Shown here: positions 50,880 through 51,177 of the stretch, piece after piece
Layout: every line of letters begins with the position of its first letter
Position numbering within the stretch: position 1 is the stretch's first letter
Assembly: GCA_022777485.1 (NCBI GenBank)
Contig: JALFGC010000011.1
Coordinates: 1-51,177 of the forward strand
Direction of reading: 5' to 3'
From: Bacteroidales bacterium
GTDB taxonomy: Bacteria; Bacteroidota; Bacteroidia; Bacteroidales; Paludibacteraceae
DNA: 51,177 nucleotides
Program-made: the position numbers and the translations under genes
Notes under the pieces: model-generated
What the model saw: the letters and a program-made list of their open reading frames with translations, nothing else
Told to the model about the DNA's origin: nothing
Databases searched by the model: none

Positions 50880-51177
50880 TCACAATCGGGGACGAGTTGC
50901 TTATCGGGCAAGTGGTCGATACCAACTCTGCATGGATGGCAGAGCGACTAAACGAACAGGGCATTGAGGTGTGCCAAATCACCTCTATTCACGATAGCCG
51001 TCAGCAGATTATCCGTGCGTTGGACGACGCTTTCTGCCGTGCGGATATCGTGCTCACCACGGGCGGTCTCGGTCCCACGAAGGACGACATCACGAAGCAT
51101 GTTCTCTGCGAGTATTTCCACACCGAATTGGTGGAGGATACGCGCGTGCGCGAACATATTCAAGACCTCTACAAAGA
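50864..51177 (+). CDS. cinA: CinA-family protein, N-terminal part (runs off the window)
   Basis: Not in the ORF track because it has no stop before the window ends. From the ATG at 50864 it reads [20 protein letters not shown], then [20 protein letters not shown], which are the hallmark CinA/MoCF-biosynthesis motifs. About 104 residues are present of an expected 410. It overlaps the DUF3109 gene by 16 bases. CinA proteins act in pyridine nucleotide salvage and were first linked to competence. Confidence 0.95.
   Translation, partial: MQAEIITIGDELLIGQVVDTNSAWMAERLNEQGIEVCQITSIHDSRQQIIRALDDAFCRADIVLTTGGLGPTKDDITKHVLCEYFHTELVEDTRVREHIQDLYK

Overview
The window looks like chromosome of a member of the Bacteroidota, most likely the order Bacteroidales. 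The basis is the promoter style (TTG, 20 bases, TAnnTTTG, seen at seven or more sites), the lack of Shine-Dalgarno sequences, many lipoproteins with relaxed lipoboxes, a C10 (streptopain-like) protease, DapL-type lysine synthesis and LamG-rich giant secreted proteins. The species cannot be named from the sequence. I see no rRNA, tRNA, CRISPR array, transposase or phage gene.

Region by region: (1) 0-6.0 kb, minus strand: a sugar-phosphate operon (AgaS-like SIS isomerase, GatZ/KbaZ-like protein, PfkB kinase), preceded by an alkaline phosphatase and a secreted two-domain protein. A divergent DeoR-type regulator follows at 6.3 kb. Two sequence elements are shared by the control regions of this cluster. 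(2) 7.3-10.9 kb, minus: two GH13 amylase-family lipoproteins. (3) 11.4-16.3 kb, plus: a protein joining receiver-like domains to a PEP-synthase-type ATP-binding domain, then a Na/phosphate cotransporter. (4) 16.4-33.0 kb, minus: a 3282-residue LamG-rich giant with a small overlapping lipoprotein gene that carries one of its domains. Upstream lie an acyltransferase, a PreA-like dehydrogenase, three small lipoproteins (two of them tandem paralogues) and an unusual SDF-family transporter. Most gaps in the last part hold copies of one structured repeat. (5) 33.1-38.3 kb: a membrane-anchored AraC regulator divergent from dapL, then glmS and a YraN-family gene. (6) 38.4-41.9 kb: a secreted C10 protease and, upstream of it, a strongly predicted rod-shaped 6S-like RNA. 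(7) 41.9-44.4 kb: TetR regulator, CDP-alcohol phosphatidyltransferase, AraC regulator. (8) 44.7-51.2 kb, plus: a housekeeping run of gyrA, a TPR protein, ruvX, def, mntP, a DUF3109 gene and the start of cinA.

The strongest signals beyond ordinary genes are the small repeats. Several families (an inverted repeat with core TATATCAGTCT, tandem 11-mers and 9-mers, a CGACACTGTCGGGGCGTCCC element, C-rich elements and GAATTATGAGGGC elements) fill the gaps. In several places they appear to have entered coding sequence in frame: preA, the end of dapL, the end of the SDF transporter and three spots in the giant gene. Other items worth following are the 6S-like RNA, the receiver/PPDK_N hybrid, the giant-plus-lipoprotein pair, and a C-terminal motif shared by three secreted proteins.
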